64,000 nucleotides of DNA. Origin: Pisaster brevispinus (Eukaryota > Echinodermata > Asteroidea > Forcipulatida > Asteriidae). The DNA lies in the NCBI GenBank assembly GCA_023634235.1, contig JAMKCF010000021.1, forward strand, positions 11,543,764 to 11,607,763, read 5' to 3'. Under the pieces are notes generated by a model. It made no database searches. It saw nothing but the letters and a program-made list of their open reading frames with translations, and was not told where the DNA came from. This document shows, in pieces, positions 1 to 17,960 of the stretch (its first letter is position 1; every line of letters begins with the position of its first letter). A program made the position numbers and the translations under genes.

Positions 1-3000
1 TGTTGGTTGTCGTCATTGGCTGATAAAATATGCAAATTAGATACACATCCAATTATCTCAGGCTATAAGTACCTGGCAACATTTACCAAGGATACTAAAG
101 AGCAGGGCTGGTTGCATTTTTTTTTCTTTTTTTTCTTTTTTTTTAATACAAATTTAATATGAATAAATGGCTGAGATTTTTTTTTTTCAACTTGTGTTTG
201 AGTTTGTTTTAATGAAAAGTGGTATGAAATGTCCTTTTTCTTTTTGTGCCTGAGGCTGAGTTTTTTTTCTTTTTTTTCTGACAAACCCGCGTCCTGCCAG
301 CAATCATGCCAAGTGACCAGTGAATGTGGTCTTCTTTTTTGTTCTTAAACAAAACTGTTTGTGTGATGAAACCAAAAAAACCGAAATAGAAATGCTGATC
401 ATCGCATGACCAAGTTGTTTCCTTGCTTCTTTAATTTGTTGGATGAAATCCTGCCACCATTCCAGAGCTAATTTGCACATTTTTGGAAGCCGTTTCCTTT
501 TTTACGGAGCCTTGATTTGGTAGCATGGCTGAGCTACAACTTTTCAAAGATTGCATTCTGACGAGAGAAGTGAGAAAAAAAATACATCAAAAAAACCCAA
601 TCAAATGTGCATGTTGAGAACACCCAGAAATGCGCAACGGTAGAGTGGTACAGAAGAGAGCTGATAACAGTCTGCTTTCTTTTTTCTTTTCTTTGCCGTT
701 TTGATTCTGCATGACTTCACAGTCCACTCCAAACACTAAGACCTCCACCATAGATATGCTCACAAGTCAAAAGTTTCTTACAGGTCAAACTCTCTGCAGT
801 AGACCTTTATGTTGGTGCAGCCATCTTGATTCTCTCCCATTCAAAGCAATGTAACCAAACCGAGGCCGGAACGGCTAATAGTCTGGTTCCATTTCATTAA
901 ATGAATATTGGCATCCACTTCTGCTGATGGATACAGGGAATATGACCAAGATGGTGGCAGAACGATAAAGGTCTATTGTAAGTTCCCTGATCTCCTGTTA
1001 GTGCGCCATTTTCTCATTCAACCAACTGCAAAGAGGGAGACACTTCATTTAGTACATTTTTTTAAGAAGCAGTCCGATTTAAAAGATTTTGACATCTGCA
1101 TTGAATTACTTTTTTCTTTCTCCCAACTTTTAAGAGAAGAAAATTGTTGTATTCTCTTGAACTGTATAGTTTCATTCCCCAGATATACTGATCTGTTGGA
1201 TGATCATTTTAACAGCACCAAAAGCTGCTAAAACAACGTATTTCCGTTTGCACGTACTTTTAGAATTAGATTCCTCTATGATCTAAAAGCACTACAGTAC
1301 ACTATTTTTCCTACCTGTAACTAACACTGACATCCATTTTGCACTTCTCTTACATCCTTACTACTTGCATTTATAACTGCATCTTGATTACCTTTTTCTT
1401 TTGCAAAGTCCATAGCTGTTTGTATGCATGTAATGTCTTGCTTATTGTGATCTTATTTCGGTTGGGTTTTTTCGTTTTGCCACACTTTCCTTTCGGTCCA
1501 TTTTACAACATTTTATTTTTGGTTTTTTGTTTTTCAATGCAACATTGCAAACCATCCTTTCAGTTTTTCTGTATAGAAAAATCCATTGGGGATATCCTGT
1601 ACCAGTGTTTCTTGCCAATACTTGCGCACCAATACGCGCAGTGTTCATTTTTGTAACACACAGTGGGAAACTCCAACCATGATGCTGACGCGCAACTCAT
1701 GCCAGCGTATGCCTAATGGGTGAGCAAGCGTAAAAGCGTCCCATTAATGGCGGAAAACAATGGTGCAGGACAGATGACGTTGATTTGTAGTGGATTTGTC
1801 TACAGAATAAGATTTCCATATTTGTTTTTCATTTATTTCATAAGTCAATTCATCCTTCAGCAGATCACATTCCTTCTTTTTTTTTTGTGCTCAAAGTTGT
1901 CTGTTGTTCTTGTTTCTTGTTCGCTTTGATTCTTCTGCATGATTTAAGATTGTGTTTTTTTTCCCCACGTCAACAATTTCTTTTGTTGAAAGCATGGTAT
2001 GATTTGAATGAAAAAAAAAGCAAAAAAAGCTACCCAGTTTTGATTTGACAATTTTGGAGAGCCGAAGATATGACGCCATGTTAACTGAAATGACCAAACC
2101 ATTTTTGTAAATGCTGCATCGGCAAATTAATAACAGCAGAATGGAAATCGTTTGGGAGCACATTGCCATTATTTGAACATGACATCATTCTTCGGACCTT
2201 TGTGCACATTCCAAATGTAGCGGCCATCTTAGTTTGCTGTTCGAATCCGACTGTGTAGACCGGTTGCAATGCGGTTTTCAATGTATGAATTGGGAACTAG
2301 AACAAGATGGTTGCTGCTTGAAAGGAATTTTTTTACGTTAATTTTTTTAAGTTAGAAATTAAAAGACAAAAAAAGAAAACAATAATTGAAAAAATAGTTT
2401 CATGAAGGAAAAAATGCTTGCTTTCAGAATATCAGATTGGAAACTATTTTTTGTTTGCGAATATCTGGATTTTGTTTTCTTTTCAAATCTCAGCAATATT
2501 TAGTCAGAAATTTAAATTTTTCAGATTTTGTAATCCTTCTTCTTTCTCTTTTCTCCTTCCCATCCTTCAATCTTTCCCCATCGTCTGAACCATCCTCCTC
2601 TCTTATCTCATCTGAATTCCTTACTTTTCCAATTTATCATTGTTTTGTGTTCTCCTCTGTTTGAATCTGTTCCATCATGGTTGAATTCTCTGTCTGTGAT
2701 GTTTTCTTTTGATCCATGTCGTGGTCCCGCTGTTAACGTTTCCATTCATCTTGTTTCTTTTATCTGTTTATTTATTGTCCCTCTGTTGGGTTTCCATCTT
2801 CTGTTCTGTTGGTTCTCTCTTCGCCTTCTCTATTGTCTTTCACCCCTCCTCAATCAAACACACCCTCTCCTCCATCTTGTCCCCACCTCTGTCTCTTTCC
2901 TCATTCTTACCTCGATCCACATCTCAAATCCCCTCTCCCCCCCCCCCTCCCTTGCACCCATTCGATACATACCTCGTTCCACTCACCTAGAAATCAGCCA

Positions 3001-3600
3001 GTGGTATGTCTGTAAAGAGTTCAGCTTCTTCTAGCCGTATGTAGATGTCTCACCCAGGCTTTTCATTGTAGATCTCACTGGTAAACATCTTTTCATTTTT
3101 TCAAACATCCACATTCCGACCACAACTTGACTTTGGGGGTAAAACCAGGCATTTGAACTATGCATCCTCTTTGGATAAAACAGACTGTCCAGAACAAGAA
3201 TTCCCGCAACTTGTTTTGTGCCAATACTTTTTTACATTCATTTAAGCCTTCTAGAATACATGCAATTTTCTACTAGTGTTCAAATACTTTCCTAATAGTT
3301 CAAATGCAAGTTACAGACCCCCCCCCCTTCTTATCAGGTTATCTTCCAAAGTACAAACTTGTTCCCTTTTAATTTGGGGAGAGGCACATGTTTAATCTTA
3401 ATTCTTGTCATCTATTTCAACCACAAATGACTCAAACTTCATGGCACCCACTCTCATTTGTCTCTCTGAACTGGTCTGAGCTGGGTATCCAGGTCATTTG
3501 TATAGTCCGTGGTGGAGAGAAGTCATCATGGAACACTGTCTCAGGAACCCACCTTTAAAGATATGATAAGAATGTTGATATTGACTTTATTTATGAAAAA
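1..3600. other. AT-rich intergenic or intronic DNA, no gene recognised
   Basis: This stretch contains many homopolymeric T runs (for example 115-275) and a long pyrimidine-rich segment at about 2500-2960 ending in a C run at 2936-2948. The open frames are short, use non-ATG starts or consist of low-complexity Phe/Leu/Ser residues, so none is supported as coding. A sequence around 812-830 (cagccatcttgattctctcc) recurs in similar form near 49505 and looks repeat-derived. It may be intron or 5' flank of the exon at 3896, but no upstream exon could be assigned. Confidence 0.5.
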
Positions 3601-3619
3601 AGAAAATGCTGGGGGGAAA

Positions 3620-3822
3620 AAATCTACAAGAACCTTGGGTTCAAATCCCACCCAAAGCAATCTACAAGAACCTTTGGTGAGCTCAAATCCCACCTGAAGA
3701 AAAAACAGGCTGGAAAAAAAAATCTAAAATAACCCTTGATGGGTTCAAATCCCACCCAAAGAAAAACAGGCCGGAAACAAAATCTACAAAAACCTTGGGT
3801 TGGTTCAAATCCCACCCGTGGA
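3620..3822 (+). repeat. Four tandem degenerate units with tRNA T-arm-like motif
   Basis: About four units of roughly 45-65 bp each carry a copy of GGTTCAAATCCCACCC or a variant. They lie near 3638, 3681, 3739 and 3803, and each is preceded by AAATCTACAAGAACCTTGGG-like sequence. The motif matches the T-arm and Pol III B-box consensus, so the array may derive from the 3' half of a tRNA or a tRNA-like SINE. No A box or full cloverleaf is visible. It lies directly upstream of the candidate exon at 3896. Confidence 0.6.
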
Positions 3823-3895
3823 AGTCATACCTGGATGAACGCCCAAAATTGAAACATCTGGATAATGTGCTCTTTCTTTTGGTTGATGATTTCAG

Positions 3896-4027
3896 GGTGG
3901 TAGCAGCCTATTCTCTTTGCCATCCCCACGCTCATATGTGTCCAAACCTATTGAAAGTAGAAGCCGTAGCAATCGCAGTTCTGTCTCGTCAACCAATGGT
4001 GTCAGAAAGAAAGAAGGAAATGAAGAT

Positions 4028-4077
<50 letters not shown>

Positions 4078-4114
4078 AGAAGAAGAAGAAGAAGAAGAGG
4101 AGGAAGAAGAATGA
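3896..4114 (+). CDS. Candidate terminal exon with Ser/Arg-rich segment and poly-Glu C-terminus
   Basis: A strong acceptor (pyrimidine-rich tract then TTTCAG at 3891-3895) opens a 73-codon frame in phase 0 that runs to TGA at 4112-4114. The peptide starts GGSSLFSLPSPRSYVSK, continues with a Ser/Arg/Asn-rich stretch (SRSRSNRSS), then KKEGNED and about 30 Glu residues to the end. The poly-Glu part is encoded by a (GAA)n/(GAG)n microsatellite, so its length is probably variable. A polyadenylation signal AATAAA at 5059-5064 could end its 3'UTR. No upstream exons were identified and the protein family is not recognised. It could be a chance frame running into a microsatellite, but the splice site and the non-repetitive part argue for a real last exon. 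Confidence 0.45.
4024..4111 (+). repeat. (GAA)n/(GAG)n microsatellite
   Basis: About 88 bp of near-perfect GAA repeat with interspersed GAG. Read in the frame of the candidate exon it encodes poly-glutamate. Confidence 0.95.
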
Positions 4115-5058
4115 GCTCATCTTATAGACACCTGTTTTTACTCTTTTTGATTGATTAGTGGCTGCATGCATTTTTATCACTTAAAGGAAATGCACAACGT
4201 TGGACTTTTGGAAAAGGAATACTTCCAATCCACTTTATTTCTCCTGAAATTGACATCTTGACAGGTGTTTGAGCTTTTCAGGAAAACACTGTAAAATACT
4301 TTAGATGGTTTTTACAAGTTGTCAGACAGCTGAGCTGAAGTCAGTTTAGTTTTCCTCCAGGATGCAAAGCACTTTCTTGTTGCCAATGTTGTGCGTCCCC
4401 TTTAAAAAGTGAAGAAATGTGTTTTACCCTTTGAGCATCTCTCCTTTTAATATAGACCAGGCTTTTCAGCGTGTCACTTCTGTACAGATACAGACACACA
4501 TTGTTGCAGATAATGTATTTTTGATTGTTTTTTTAATTTATTTGGTTCTATCTCTGGCTGACAAGTGCTGTAACTTTTGTAGGCTGGAACCTCCCCCATT
4601 GCTTTGTGGGGGCGAAGCAATGGGGGGAAAGATAAAGCAATATTTAGTAGAGTTTTGGTTTTTTCCAATTCGTCTAGCAGTACTATTTAATTTGGAAACA
4701 CTATATCAACGTGCATTTTATACCATGCAATAGTTTTTAATGAGAAGTTTAGTTTCTATTTATTGATTTCTATAGTATGAAATTATTTATAGTATTCACA
4801 AAATAGTATTTAAGTATTTATATGTGGCAGTCCATACTGGGCTCAATCATTTTAAATTTATATTGAATAATATATAAAAAACTATTTTACTTTACATTCG
4901 CTTGTTTGATGACAAATGAATGTAATGATTAATTATTTATTATTAAAGAAAACCCTGAATGGTTTCAAAGTCAACAAAACAAAGTCAAGCATTTGGCTGA
5001 AAAGATTCGGGGCCTCTCGCTTTGACCTTTGACACAGGAACTATGTTGTTTTGAATGA

Positions 5059-5064
5059 AATAAA
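5059..5064 (+). terminator. Candidate polyadenylation signal AATAAA
   Basis: Canonical AATAAA about 950 bases after the stop codon of the poly-Glu exon. Assignment to that transcript is inferred from position only. Confidence 0.3.
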
Positions 5065-8000
5065 TACTGTTTGATTATTAACCATTGGATGGAGTCAGTA
5101 CAAAAGAAAATGATGCTTTAAACGGAGTGAAAATGCATGTTAACGGGGGTTTAGCTAAACTGGTTTATGGGCTGTAGTAGAGCATGTAACGTAGATGGGA
5201 TATTGGTTTAATGGAAAAAATATACCAGGTTTTGGTTGAAGGTACTCAACCACTTGTTGAACTGTAAACATGTTTGGGTTAACCAGAAGATGGAGAATGA
5301 ACATCAAATATGATTTGCGAAAAAAGTAAACAAAATCGGCACGGGGTCGAGTTTTTTCCTGGCTCTTTAAACTGAGTGTCTTTTAGATGAGTGCTGTTTA
5401 TAGTGATGAGGGATTTTAACCAACTGAAAAGTAAAAACCAATAACATTGGTGCTATAATTAAGATGCTTGTACCATAAACCATGGTACCAATTCCCGATT
5501 ATTTTACGGTGAGTGTAAGTGTTTATCCCTCAACAATCGATGTAGCGATTTGTTAAAGTCACCTGTACTATTTTTCTAAATTGTTCACCAAATTGTCGAC
5601 CACAGACTTTTTTTTGTATAAAAAAAACAAAACAAAAACACATTCAAAGTTGATTTGAAAGAGTCTCGTTAACATTGTGCCTATTTTTGGTTTGAATGGC
5701 ACAATTTAATGGATTCGTGATCACGTCACCATTAGCAAGGGTTAATTTATAATAACTTAATCAATGAAGCTGTTATTGGATTAGTAGTATCAGTGATGCC
5801 ATAATGCTATAGAAGATTGACAATAACAAATCACGTGATCTACTCGAAAAGTGTAAATACACAGCTTAAATGTTGATGAACTTAACCCTGGTTAAAATGT
5901 ATCATAAACCAGCTAGCAATTAGTTAACCCTTTAAACTGTTTATAACCTGATTATTGAAGAGAGAGAAAGAGTTGGGCTGGTTACCACCCAGGAGTTTTA
6001 GACTGGTTGTTTTTTTAAACACCGATGAGACTCGATGTAAACTACGTTTGGCGATGAGGTAACTAGACACTTTGAATACGTTTTAAAACTTATTTAAACT
6101 GGTTTTAAGTTAGTTATAGTTTGTGGTTTATGATGTGGAACCTACTGTGGCTTTCATTGCAATCGATTGCTTATTGTGTATGGATGTTCGTATGTCTTAC
6201 CCCGTTTAAACACTGCTTATTAAATGTGCGTGGGTTGGTACCAATTCGCTATAAAAGAAAAAAACATGGTCTCTTTATGCTGAATTTTATTATTGTCTGT
6301 CTGACGTCAACGGGGAAAAAATAATGAAATCGCGACCGTTCTCAAAAACAGAAACAAACAAGAATCAAGAGACATACCTGACACCTAAATCAACATGTGA
6401 AAGTATGAATGTACTCATTTTTAAAACAATGAAACTACAAAGTTAGTAGGCTTTAATTTCTGTTCGAGCCTTGAAACTTTATCAAATAGGCCTATAGACT
6501 GTTGGTCAAAAGTTCACAGCCTTATTTCGATCAATGATGCAGAAGGCACTATAAAACTGATGCCTTTTTGTAAAGCTGGAGCAGGGATGATTCCTAAATT
6601 TGGGGAATATTGGTTGGAGGATATGGCCTAGAATACATACTGTTTAGTAATAATACCGGTACATTTATCTTTCAAAGAGTAAGTGAGGTGTTGTAGGTCA
6701 AGTGAGAAGAACTGGGTGCCCTTTTCGTTTTAAAGCATAAACTCAAACCTGACATTATTTAGACAAACATCGACTAAATTCACTAGGGGTAGTGCCTATT
6801 ATTTTCATCTCTGAATGTTTGTCAAAATTTCAAGTGCGATTTTTTTGCTCTAAAATGATACAGGAGGCACTGTTGATACAATATTGTAAGATCTGATCAC
6901 AGGTATTTGCTGTATTTGCAGGAATTTGGGGGGGGACATTTGAAATCGCCTCGTGCATCATGTTTCGTCGTCGCACCAAGAAGAACTGACGCATCGCGCT
7001 CCTCAGTAACAATTCAGTGTTTGGAGCTGCTGTTTCGAGATGGTTTTTTACTGTTTTGTTTTAATTTTTTAGGATCAAGTTGAGTTCTTTGTGTACGGAA
7101 CTGCCAAGTGTTTTCAATCATGCAACTGTTTTGATGAGTTATTCTTAAACACATAAGCCTACGTTACTTCGTGAAAAAGAACAAAAGACGGACGTGGAGT
7201 TATTGTATTTTAGTATTATAATAATGAGCGAAGTTTCAAATACTGTGCGCCGCGCGCGTCAGTTTATGGTTGTTGGACGCTTATGATCATCTGCATAATT
7301 AATGAGCTTTTCAAATACCTAGCTCCCTTTGCTATTTTCTAGACTGGGCTGGAACATAGCTAGCTTTGCACCCTTCCTTTGGCTTTGTAAGAGCAGCTGC
7401 AGGGCAGGCCGGGCGGTCGGGGTGGGGGGGGGGGGGGGGTCAGGGTTTGAAGTAGCCGCTTACGAAAGTGAAAGGCCTCCAGTGGCTAGGTTCAAAGGTT
7501 ACTTTTCGTGGCACGAATGAATGTTGTCGTTTGCTCAATTATTGACGAGCCTGCATCTACAGACAGGCCTACATCACTTCGTGTAGGACTAAAGTCGTTA
7601 TACCGTGCCCGATATGTGGTGAGAGGGTGCCGCCCCCCCCCCCAAATGTTCAATACTTTAACACACCCTTCTCCCTTGTACAGAAGTACCCCCCCCCCCC
7701 TCCACAATCCTCCAAAGAATTCCTGAGATTCCCAGCACAGTGAAGTCAAAATGGGAGGGGTTACACCATGCCACAAGATCACCAAATTGAAGTCGTATAC
7801 CGGTGTTTGGCACTATGCTGGTGCTGTGTGCTTAAAAATGTCATCGTGAAACGTCACTTCGTGGAAAAGTAAAAAGGCAAATATAAAAATGCTGAAAATA
7901 TAAAAAATTTGTAAAAAACCCCAACATGATTGACAAAATTGTGTGCTTCTTGACCAAAGACGGTTCGTGGTGCGACCGACGGCGGTTTGATGCTTCTATA

Positions 8001-8780
8001 TAGGCTATACTTTCAAGATGAAGAAAAGGAGAAACACTGACTTTAAGTGTGGAGTTGGACAAAGGATAGAGACCACCATCGAAGGTACAGACTTTTAAAG
8101 ACCTCTATTATTATAAAGTTGTTGATAAACAGCAAAACATACCGAAGTTGTAAAATTCATCGGGAAGGCTTCATAGTCCACTGCCTACACTGAATGGTGC
8201 CTCAAGTGTTGCCATACTCAAACACATTATTGTCCTCTTCCAGAAGTACCCCCGTTAAATCCTCCAAGAATGACTTAGATTCCAAGCACATAATGAAGAC
8301 ACAATAAACGGGGGGGGGGGGGGTGGTACCCACATGCCCCGTATCGAGCATCATATGGGGGTGTTCCTAAATTTCGGATCTGTCCTGGGCGATCCACCAC
8401 TGGCAAGCGCCAGACAGGCTTCCGAAATACGAATTTTGATCATCCTTCTGTTACATCTTCTTCGTTGACCTTAACTGTGGCGTTCCCTGACAGCAGACGC
8501 ATCCATCATGGTACCTCAACGACCAGCACGACGGTCTCGGGATGAGTGATCTGCCGCATTGCGTTAGAAAAAACATAGCTGCCGTTTCTGACAGCTCTTT
8601 TCTCACCCATTCTAGTTTTTGCCTTATCATTAAACCTACTATTCTTATACCAAAAATGTACTAATTAATCTCCTTAACTGAGTTTCTCAATTTAAATTAT
8701 ATGAAATTTATTTCACACTTTTCTATTACAAAGCTATAACTATCTGACTTTAAAAAAATAATTAAAAAATTAAAGGAACA
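5065..8780. other. Gene-free stretch
   Basis: No coding frame with protein-like composition or convincing splice sites was found on either strand. The region contains poly-G and poly-C tracts (7424-7439, 7632-7641, 7688-7699, 8310-8323) that break several short frames. Confidence 0.5.
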
Positions 8781-8782
8781 AA

Positions 8783-8902
8783 AAGCCTACGGCACCCGGT
8801 ATTCCCAAGCGGTCTCCCATCTAAGTACTGACCGGGCCCGACGTTGCTTAACTTCGGTGATCGGACGAGAACCGGTGTGTTCAACGTAGTATGGCCGTAG
8901 GC
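8783..8902 (-). rRNA. 5S ribosomal RNA
   Basis: The reverse complement begins GCCTACGGCCATACTACGTT and contains the conserved 5S segments GTTAAGCAACGTCGGGCCC and GGATGGGAGACCGCTTGGGA-like sequence (here AGATGGGAGACCGC). It ends GGTGCCGTAGGCTT and is followed by T residues that fit a Pol III terminator. The length is 120 nt, the usual size. The ends pair (GCCTACGGC with GCCGTAGGC), and the internal promoter region is preserved. Only one copy is in the window, so it is a dispersed single gene or a well-preserved orphan copy rather than part of a visible tandem array. Confidence 0.93.
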
Positions 8903-9090
8903 GAGAGATAGTGAAACATTGCCATATTTATAGATTTAAAAAAAAACTTCGACAGATATTTTATCAATAATTACTATTTTATAAGCAATACTATAGTCTT
9001 CAATTTAAATAACTGTAACTAATTCACAGTTTAAGTAATAAAAAGGCAATATCGCCAACAGTTTTGGCAAAATACACCTAGGCGCAATGC

Positions 9091-9115
9091 ATTGTGGGAA
9101 CTTAACTTTGACAAA

Positions 9116-9126
<11 letters not shown>
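9091..9126 (+). promoter_or_regulatory. Candidate NDUFAB1 core promoter motifs
   Basis: Just upstream of the start codon lies GCATTGTGGGAA, which resembles the ZNF143/STAF-type core GCATTCTGGGAA. The start codon itself is embedded in AAAATGGCTGC, similar to the YY1 consensus AANATGGCGGC found at the 5' ends of many housekeeping and mitochondrial-protein genes. No TATA box is visible. This is motif similarity only. Confidence 0.35.
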
Positions 9127-14660
<5,534 letters not shown>

Positions 14661-15000
14661 TTTTATAGGTAGGCCAGTTTTCTGTGAAGGACTTATCTGC
14701 CAGGGTTGTTAACCCAGGCATTCTGTATACAAGTACCAATGCTCTGGTCTGGTGCACTTACTCTTTCCTTTTGTGGATCACAAAGAACAAATTAACCCTC
14801 CTACTCCTGGTAACATTTTCCGGCGAGCCGACCAACCTTTTGAAACCATTTAACTTCACAGGTTGTGTATTATAATATGGCACAACAGTTCACAGAGCTG
14901 TGTACACCTAAATGTATTGTTCAATATATTCACCACATGGTATCATATTGCAGGCTGGCATAGTTCATTTATCCTTCCAAACCACAGCGGATAAGCTCAG
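14661..15000. other. NDUFAB1 3' flank
   Basis: After the TAA there is ATAG|GTAGGC at 14667-14672, which could act as a 3'UTR donor. No AATAAA is seen close by. The nearest good candidate is at about 15834. Confidence 0.3.
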
Positions 15001-15263
15001 GGCCAAATTTCATAGATCTGCTTAAGCAGGGAAATATGCTTAGCAACTTTCTGGTATGGATGCTAGAATATCAGTCACAAATTGTACATGTGACATGGTA
15101 CTCATTTGGCTAGTGGCCTTATTCTGGTACAAATTAATGTTGAAGCGCCTTGAGCGTCACTGAGTGACGGATATGAGCGCTATATAAGAAGCCATTATTA
15201 TTATTACATAATTGTGTTGTGCTTAGCTTTTTTTGTGCTTGAGCAGCTCTATGAAATTGGGCC
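15001..15263. mobile_element. Palindromic MITE family A, copy 1, with nested insertion
   Basis: It begins GGCCAAATTTCATAGATCTG and ends in the inverted form CAGCTCTATGAAATTGGGCC. About 70 bp at 15133-15205 (AAGCGCCTTGAGCGTCACTG through GCGCTATATAAGAAGCC and (ATT)n) is foreign to the family and looks like the 3' tail of a LINE or SINE inserted into the element. Confidence 0.8.
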
Positions 15264-15334
15264 TAGTTTTTTCTCTCAAGCATCACACTTTGTCTTGATA
15301 TGAAGTTAATGAATTCCACATGTTGTTGTGGAAA

Positions 15335-15492
15335 ATATTGCATAACATTTTTCTGCTTAGCAGAAATGAGCTAGATACAGTCACAAATAGTACATTTGTC
15401 ATTGTATTCTGGCTGTTAACCTTATTCTGGTAAGCATAATTGTGTTGTGCTTAGCTACTTTCTGTGCTTAAGTAGCTTTATGAAAGTTTAAA
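15335..15492. mobile_element. Palindromic MITE family A, partial copy 2
   Basis: Contains the internal block TTCTGCTTAGCAGAAATGAG, then GGTAAGCATAATTGTGTTGTG, and ends CTTAAGTAGCTTTATGAAAG, matching the right half of the family. Confidence 0.7.
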
Positions 15493-16450
15493 ATGCCTTG
15501 TTTCCCCACAAATCCTACAATTAGTATCTTTCCACACAAGTAATTAACCAGACTGAATAGTTTGTACAACATTGTCTCATCTATTTACCCTTACCCTCCC
15601 AAATTCTTCGATATCCTCGTTGCCAAAATGAAGGATTCAGAAGGACTGTGGGCTCTAGGCCCAGATATTAATTGCTTTATCTCAGGGTCAGGCCCACCAT
15701 TCTTATCTGAAGTCCAAACATGTTGGTGTGAAGTGACATAAGAGTGGAGGATAGTGGAGGATTGAGATCACCTGTAGTCAAGTGGGCCTAGGGAATATGG
15801 GTTGGTAGTGAAGAACACATAGAACTAGCATTAGAATAAATTACAAAGTACAAAATCTTTCAGCCAAGTTTCTAACTCTGCCAGTTTTGTCAAAAAGGGA
15901 AGTTAGCAGTCACAGTCCAAACTGCTCAGACTAAAAAGATAATATTATTGAAACCACTTTATTCTTGTTTTTTCACAGTTCCTTGTTCCTTAATGTAGGA
16001 TTACAAGTTGTTTGAGTGGAAGTGTGTATCGATATAGTTGGAGAGGAACGAAGTCGAGATACGGATGTGGATGAACTGACCCACCCTGATTTTTTTTCAT
16101 CGTGCAGTTCTGTGCGTCTTACGAATGATTAGACTGTGATTTATCAGACCGAGGGGGCAGACCTTTACATCACTGTTGACCAATAACTGTGAACGAGGAT
16201 GCCGAGACGAAAATCACAGTGTCAGCTTTATAGGCCCCTTGCATTGGCCGCCATCTTTGATGTCAAACAATGGAAAAGTGTACGTGCTGCGCACGACTCT
16301 CAGCCAATGGTAGCTCTGTTTTGGGCATGTGACATCAGATGCAAGGGGCCTGTACACTGATTACACGTTCACTGTGGTCTTTTCTATCATGTTAACTTGG
16401 GCTTTGACAATCTACAAATTTATCAAACCCCACCTATCATATCACTTACA

Positions 16451-16655
16451 GGGTTTGCCCTGAACTATTTCAGTGACTGGCCAGCAGGACCAGTTAGCTT
16501 GTCATTTCACTGGTCGCTCAGCTTTTGCACTAGTGCACACTTTATATTAAATATGGATGGCTTTGAACACTGAACTAGCCAGCCGGACCACTTGGAGTGG
16601 TTTTGACTGGACCTCTGGCATTTAGCCAGCGGAGCACAGTTAAGGGAGAACGCTG
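16451..16655. repeat. Dispersed repeat family B, copy 2
   Basis: The best-preserved copy. It starts GGGTTTGCCCTGAACTATTT and ends CACAGTTAAGGGAGAACG, with the inner segments in the same order as the copies at 10817 and 40807. Confidence 0.8.
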
Positions 16656-17566
16656 CAAGGCTTGCCTAATAACCACACCCATGTAGAACGAACGTGTGCC
16701 AAGCCCTGGACTACTCAAATCATTAAACCGGTGTGTCAAGTCACTCATGAAATATACGACACAGCCATCAAAATCACAGTTGTTTGTAGTTTAGTGTTGT
16801 GATCTTAAAAATGTAATGGATGTGCAAATCATGCCAATGCTTTAAGGGGGTGGAGCTTGATGGATTGGTCTGTTGTTATGGCTTGATAAACTGTCTGTCA
16901 ATCTTTCAACCTGCGTTCTAAAATCCTCCAAAATCCTACGCAGGGAGTTGCCTGACTTGGTAGGACACGGTACTGCAAGCCCCAAAAAACATTGATCTAT
17001 ATATGACAGTTTTTCTAAGCCTAGCTTTGGCTTTGATCAGTTTTGTTTACACTTCGTTCATATTTTCAACTGTCCATCTAGTGCATTTACATCATGAGAA
17101 AGTCTCATCAGAAGCTTCCAAGTTGGCTTGTCTCTTAATGTTACCCAAAATGTTATGCAATATTTCATAGACAGAGATTAAGGTTTCGGTACCTAAATAC
17201 CTCAGGAATTAGGGTTTAGGAACGAACGATGTCACTGATTACAAAGTGTTGGTTAGAATTTGGAATGTTTTTTCCAGGTTCCAGGTATTATAACAGAAAC
17301 AAGCGATTTTATGGAATGATTCGAAATCCACAGCCCTGTGTCGTGTATGTTGACAGCTGATATAAAAGCGTTTATTAGCAATTTGTTAATCTTAACAGAA
17401 GAAGTGAACTGTAATCAAAGCTTACGCTTGTAGTATTCACCCGTGTGTGTTCTCCTGTGAATCATCTCTAGGTGTCTCGGTATTTTTTGTTCTTCTTTCA
17501 GTTATGGTATTAAAATGACATTACAGAGTTATACAATTATTACATGTGTAATGGTGGTCTCTTTGT

Positions 17567-17960
17567 GTGTCTGCGTGTGTGCCTTCATATTCACTACCTT
17601 ATGGAGACCGAGAACAAAACAGAAAAGGGAAAACAAAGGGTCTCCATAGGGAAATTCTAAAGACTGGGTTGCTCCACAAGGAATTTTGTGTACAAAGTCT
17701 ATGGGAGGTTCTTAACTACAGGGACAAAGGAAAGAACAAAAGATGTCTCCACAGGGATGCAAAAACAGTGTGTGTGTGTGTGCCCTTACACATGCCAACT
17801 TATGGGGTACTTTTAACAATGGAACAATGGACCCCACAAGGCAATTTCAATAGGAACAATAGGGCCCCACAAGGGAATTCTTTAGAAAAGGGAACAATAG
17901 AACAACAATAGCAGTACCCCACAAACCGGATCCGTAAGGTTGGGTGTGTGTGTGTGTGTG
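17567..17960. repeat. Degenerate minisatellite with TG-rich borders, left locus
   Basis: Repeated short units such as GGAACAATAGGGCCCCACAA and variants are interspersed with (TG)n runs at 17770 and 17942. A closely similar structure lies at 23865-24250, and the two loci flank the seven-helix gene. Confidence 0.6.

Noticed and set aside
63..284. Lys-rich open frame on the minus strand
   Set aside because: It is the translation of T runs and has no protein-like composition.
908..1231. Possible exon around 947-981
   Set aside because: An acceptor-like GATACAG and donor-like GTAAGT exist, but the peptide is short and the surrounding CCAAGATGG words look like a dispersed repeat.
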